Positions 4,686 through 5,386 of a DNA stretch of 5,386 nt are shown one piece after another; the stretch's first letter is position 1; each line of letters starts with the position of its first letter. The stretch comes from SM1-46 sp002451215 (GTDB taxonomy: Bacteria; Pseudomonadota; Gammaproteobacteria; Acidiferrobacterales; Sulfurifustaceae). The notes under the pieces are model-generated. The model was given only the letters and a program-made list of their open reading frames with translations. It was not told the origin of the DNA and ran no database searches. The position numbers and the translations under genes are program-made. Location of the stretch: positions 1 through 5,386 of the forward strand of contig DKBM01000052.1 of the NCBI GenBank assembly GCA_002451215.1, given 5' to 3'.

Positions 4686-5386
4686 ATGAGTGCAATCCCG
4701 AAAGAATTTCTGTCCACGACGGCCGCGTTGTCGGAGGAGGCCATGCGCCCGTTTCCGAACTCGCGAAAGATCTTTGTTTCCGGTAGCCGGCCGGACATCA
4801 AGGTCGGCATGCGCGAGGTTGCGCTCACGCCGACGCGAACCAGCAGCGGTGCGGAAGAGAATCCGCCGATCACGGTTTACGACACCTCTGGTCCGTACAC
4901 CGACCCGGGCGCGACCATCGATTTGCGCAAGGGTCTCGCCCCGGTGCGCGAGCAATGGATTCTTGCGCGTGGTGACACCGAGCAGCTCGATGGACCCAGC
5001 TCCGAGTATGGCCGCACGCGTGAGCGCGACGCCCAGCTCGCGAGCCTTCGCTTCGAGCATATCCGCAAGCCGCGTCGTGCCAGGAGCGGTGCGAACGTTA
5101 CGCAGATGCACTATGCGCGCGAGGGCATCGTCACGCCGGAGATGGAATACATCGCCGTCCGCGAGACGCTGCGGCTTAACGAGCTCCGCAAGGATCCGCG
5201 CTACACGAAGTTGCTGCGCCAGCATCCCGGCATGAATTTTGGCGCCGCCATTCGAGACCAGATCACGCCGGAGTTCGTGCGCGACGAGGTCGCGCGTGGG
5301 CGCGCCATTATTCCGAGCAACATCAATCATCCGGAATCGGAGCCGATGATCATCGGCCGCAACTTCCTGGTGAAGATCAACACCAA
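4686..5386 (+). CDS. thiC: Phosphomethylpyrimidine synthase ThiC, 3'-truncated by window end
   Basis: ThiC is a radical-SAM [4Fe-4S] enzyme that rearranges 5-aminoimidazole ribotide to HMP-phosphate, the pyrimidine half of thiamine. Only the first 233 codons plus two bases are in the window, with no stop. The N-terminal domain is unmistakable: FPNSRKIFVSG (23-33), MREVALTPT (42-50), ITVYDTSGPYTDP (62-74), WILARGDTEQL (91-101), VTQMHYAREGIVTPEMEYIAVRE split over 138-160, QHPGMNFGA (179-187), ITPEFVRDEVARGRAIIP (193-210), NINHPESEP (212-220), and IIGRNFLVKIN (222-232). This is about the first third of a protein usually near 600 residues in proteobacteria. The C-terminal cluster-binding Cys motif lies beyond the window. 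The start at 4686 is backed by the AGGAAGGAAG site. It is under the TPP riboswitch immediately upstream and diverges from the PCMT-like operon. The substitutions relative to E. coli are ordinary and no frameshift is seen. Confidence 0.97.
   Translation, partial: MSAIPKEFLSTTAALSEEAMRPFPNSRKIFVSGSRPDIKVGMREVALTPTRTSSGAEENPPITVYDTSGPYTDPGATIDLRKGLAPVREQWILARGDTEQLDGPSSEYGRTRERDAQLASLRFEHIRKPRRARSGANVTQMHYAREGIVTPEMEYIAVRETLRLNELRKDPRYTKLLRQHPGMNFGAAIRDQITPEFVRDEVARGRAIIPSNINHPESEPMIIGRNFLVKINT

Noticed and set aside
4530..5330. Minus-strand open frame (266 codons) across the riboswitch and thiC
   Set aside because: It is a shadow of thiC. It would run through the conserved riboswitch aptamer and its translation resembles no family I know.

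Overview
This is a 5.4 kb piece of a GC-rich, Gram-negative proteobacterial chromosome, most likely gammaproteobacterial and possibly betaproteobacterial. The evidence is two enzymes of lipopolysaccharide (LPS) inner-core assembly, a proteobacterial THI-box (TPP) riboswitch in front of thiC, and a divergent PCMT-like/rhodanese pair. The window is densely coding, with three transcription blocks and one 301-base intergenic region. It contains no RNA genes, mobile elements or CRISPR arrays.

Block 1 (1-2948, + strand) is a short-spaced LPS core operon. It starts with the 3' part of waaC (heptosyltransferase I; its start lies before the window). Next is a 277-aa protein that looks like an FkbM-type, SAM-dependent methyltransferase relative, and then complete waaA (Kdo transferase). 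WaaA adds Kdo to the lipid A precursor and WaaC then adds the first heptose, so the two flanking genes catalyse successive steps. The middle gene is the unexplained member. It is visibly less GC-rich than its neighbours and may modify surface glycans, but that is inferred from position only.

Block 2 (4384-2967, - strand) is a tight three-gene unit that converges on waaA: a divergent protein-L-isoaspartate O-methyltransferase (PCMT) family member, a single-domain rhodanese with an intact Cys loop, and an NTF2/SnoaL-like small protein. Spacings of 3 and 8 bases imply co-transcription. The PCMT-like protein keeps the SAM site but lacks the Ser normally found in the 'TIS' motif.

Block 3 (about 4480-5386, + strand) is the thiamine pyrimidine-synthesis gene thiC, cut by the window end, behind a TPP riboswitch. 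The leader can be folded by eye into a complete translational switch. The 3' strand of the aptamer can pair with a CTTTCCT segment, and that same segment can alternatively pair with the thiC ribosome binding site. This regulatory logic is the clearest structural result here. I see no sign of a wholly new biological system; the best leads are the middle gene of block 1 and the atypical PCMT-like operon.
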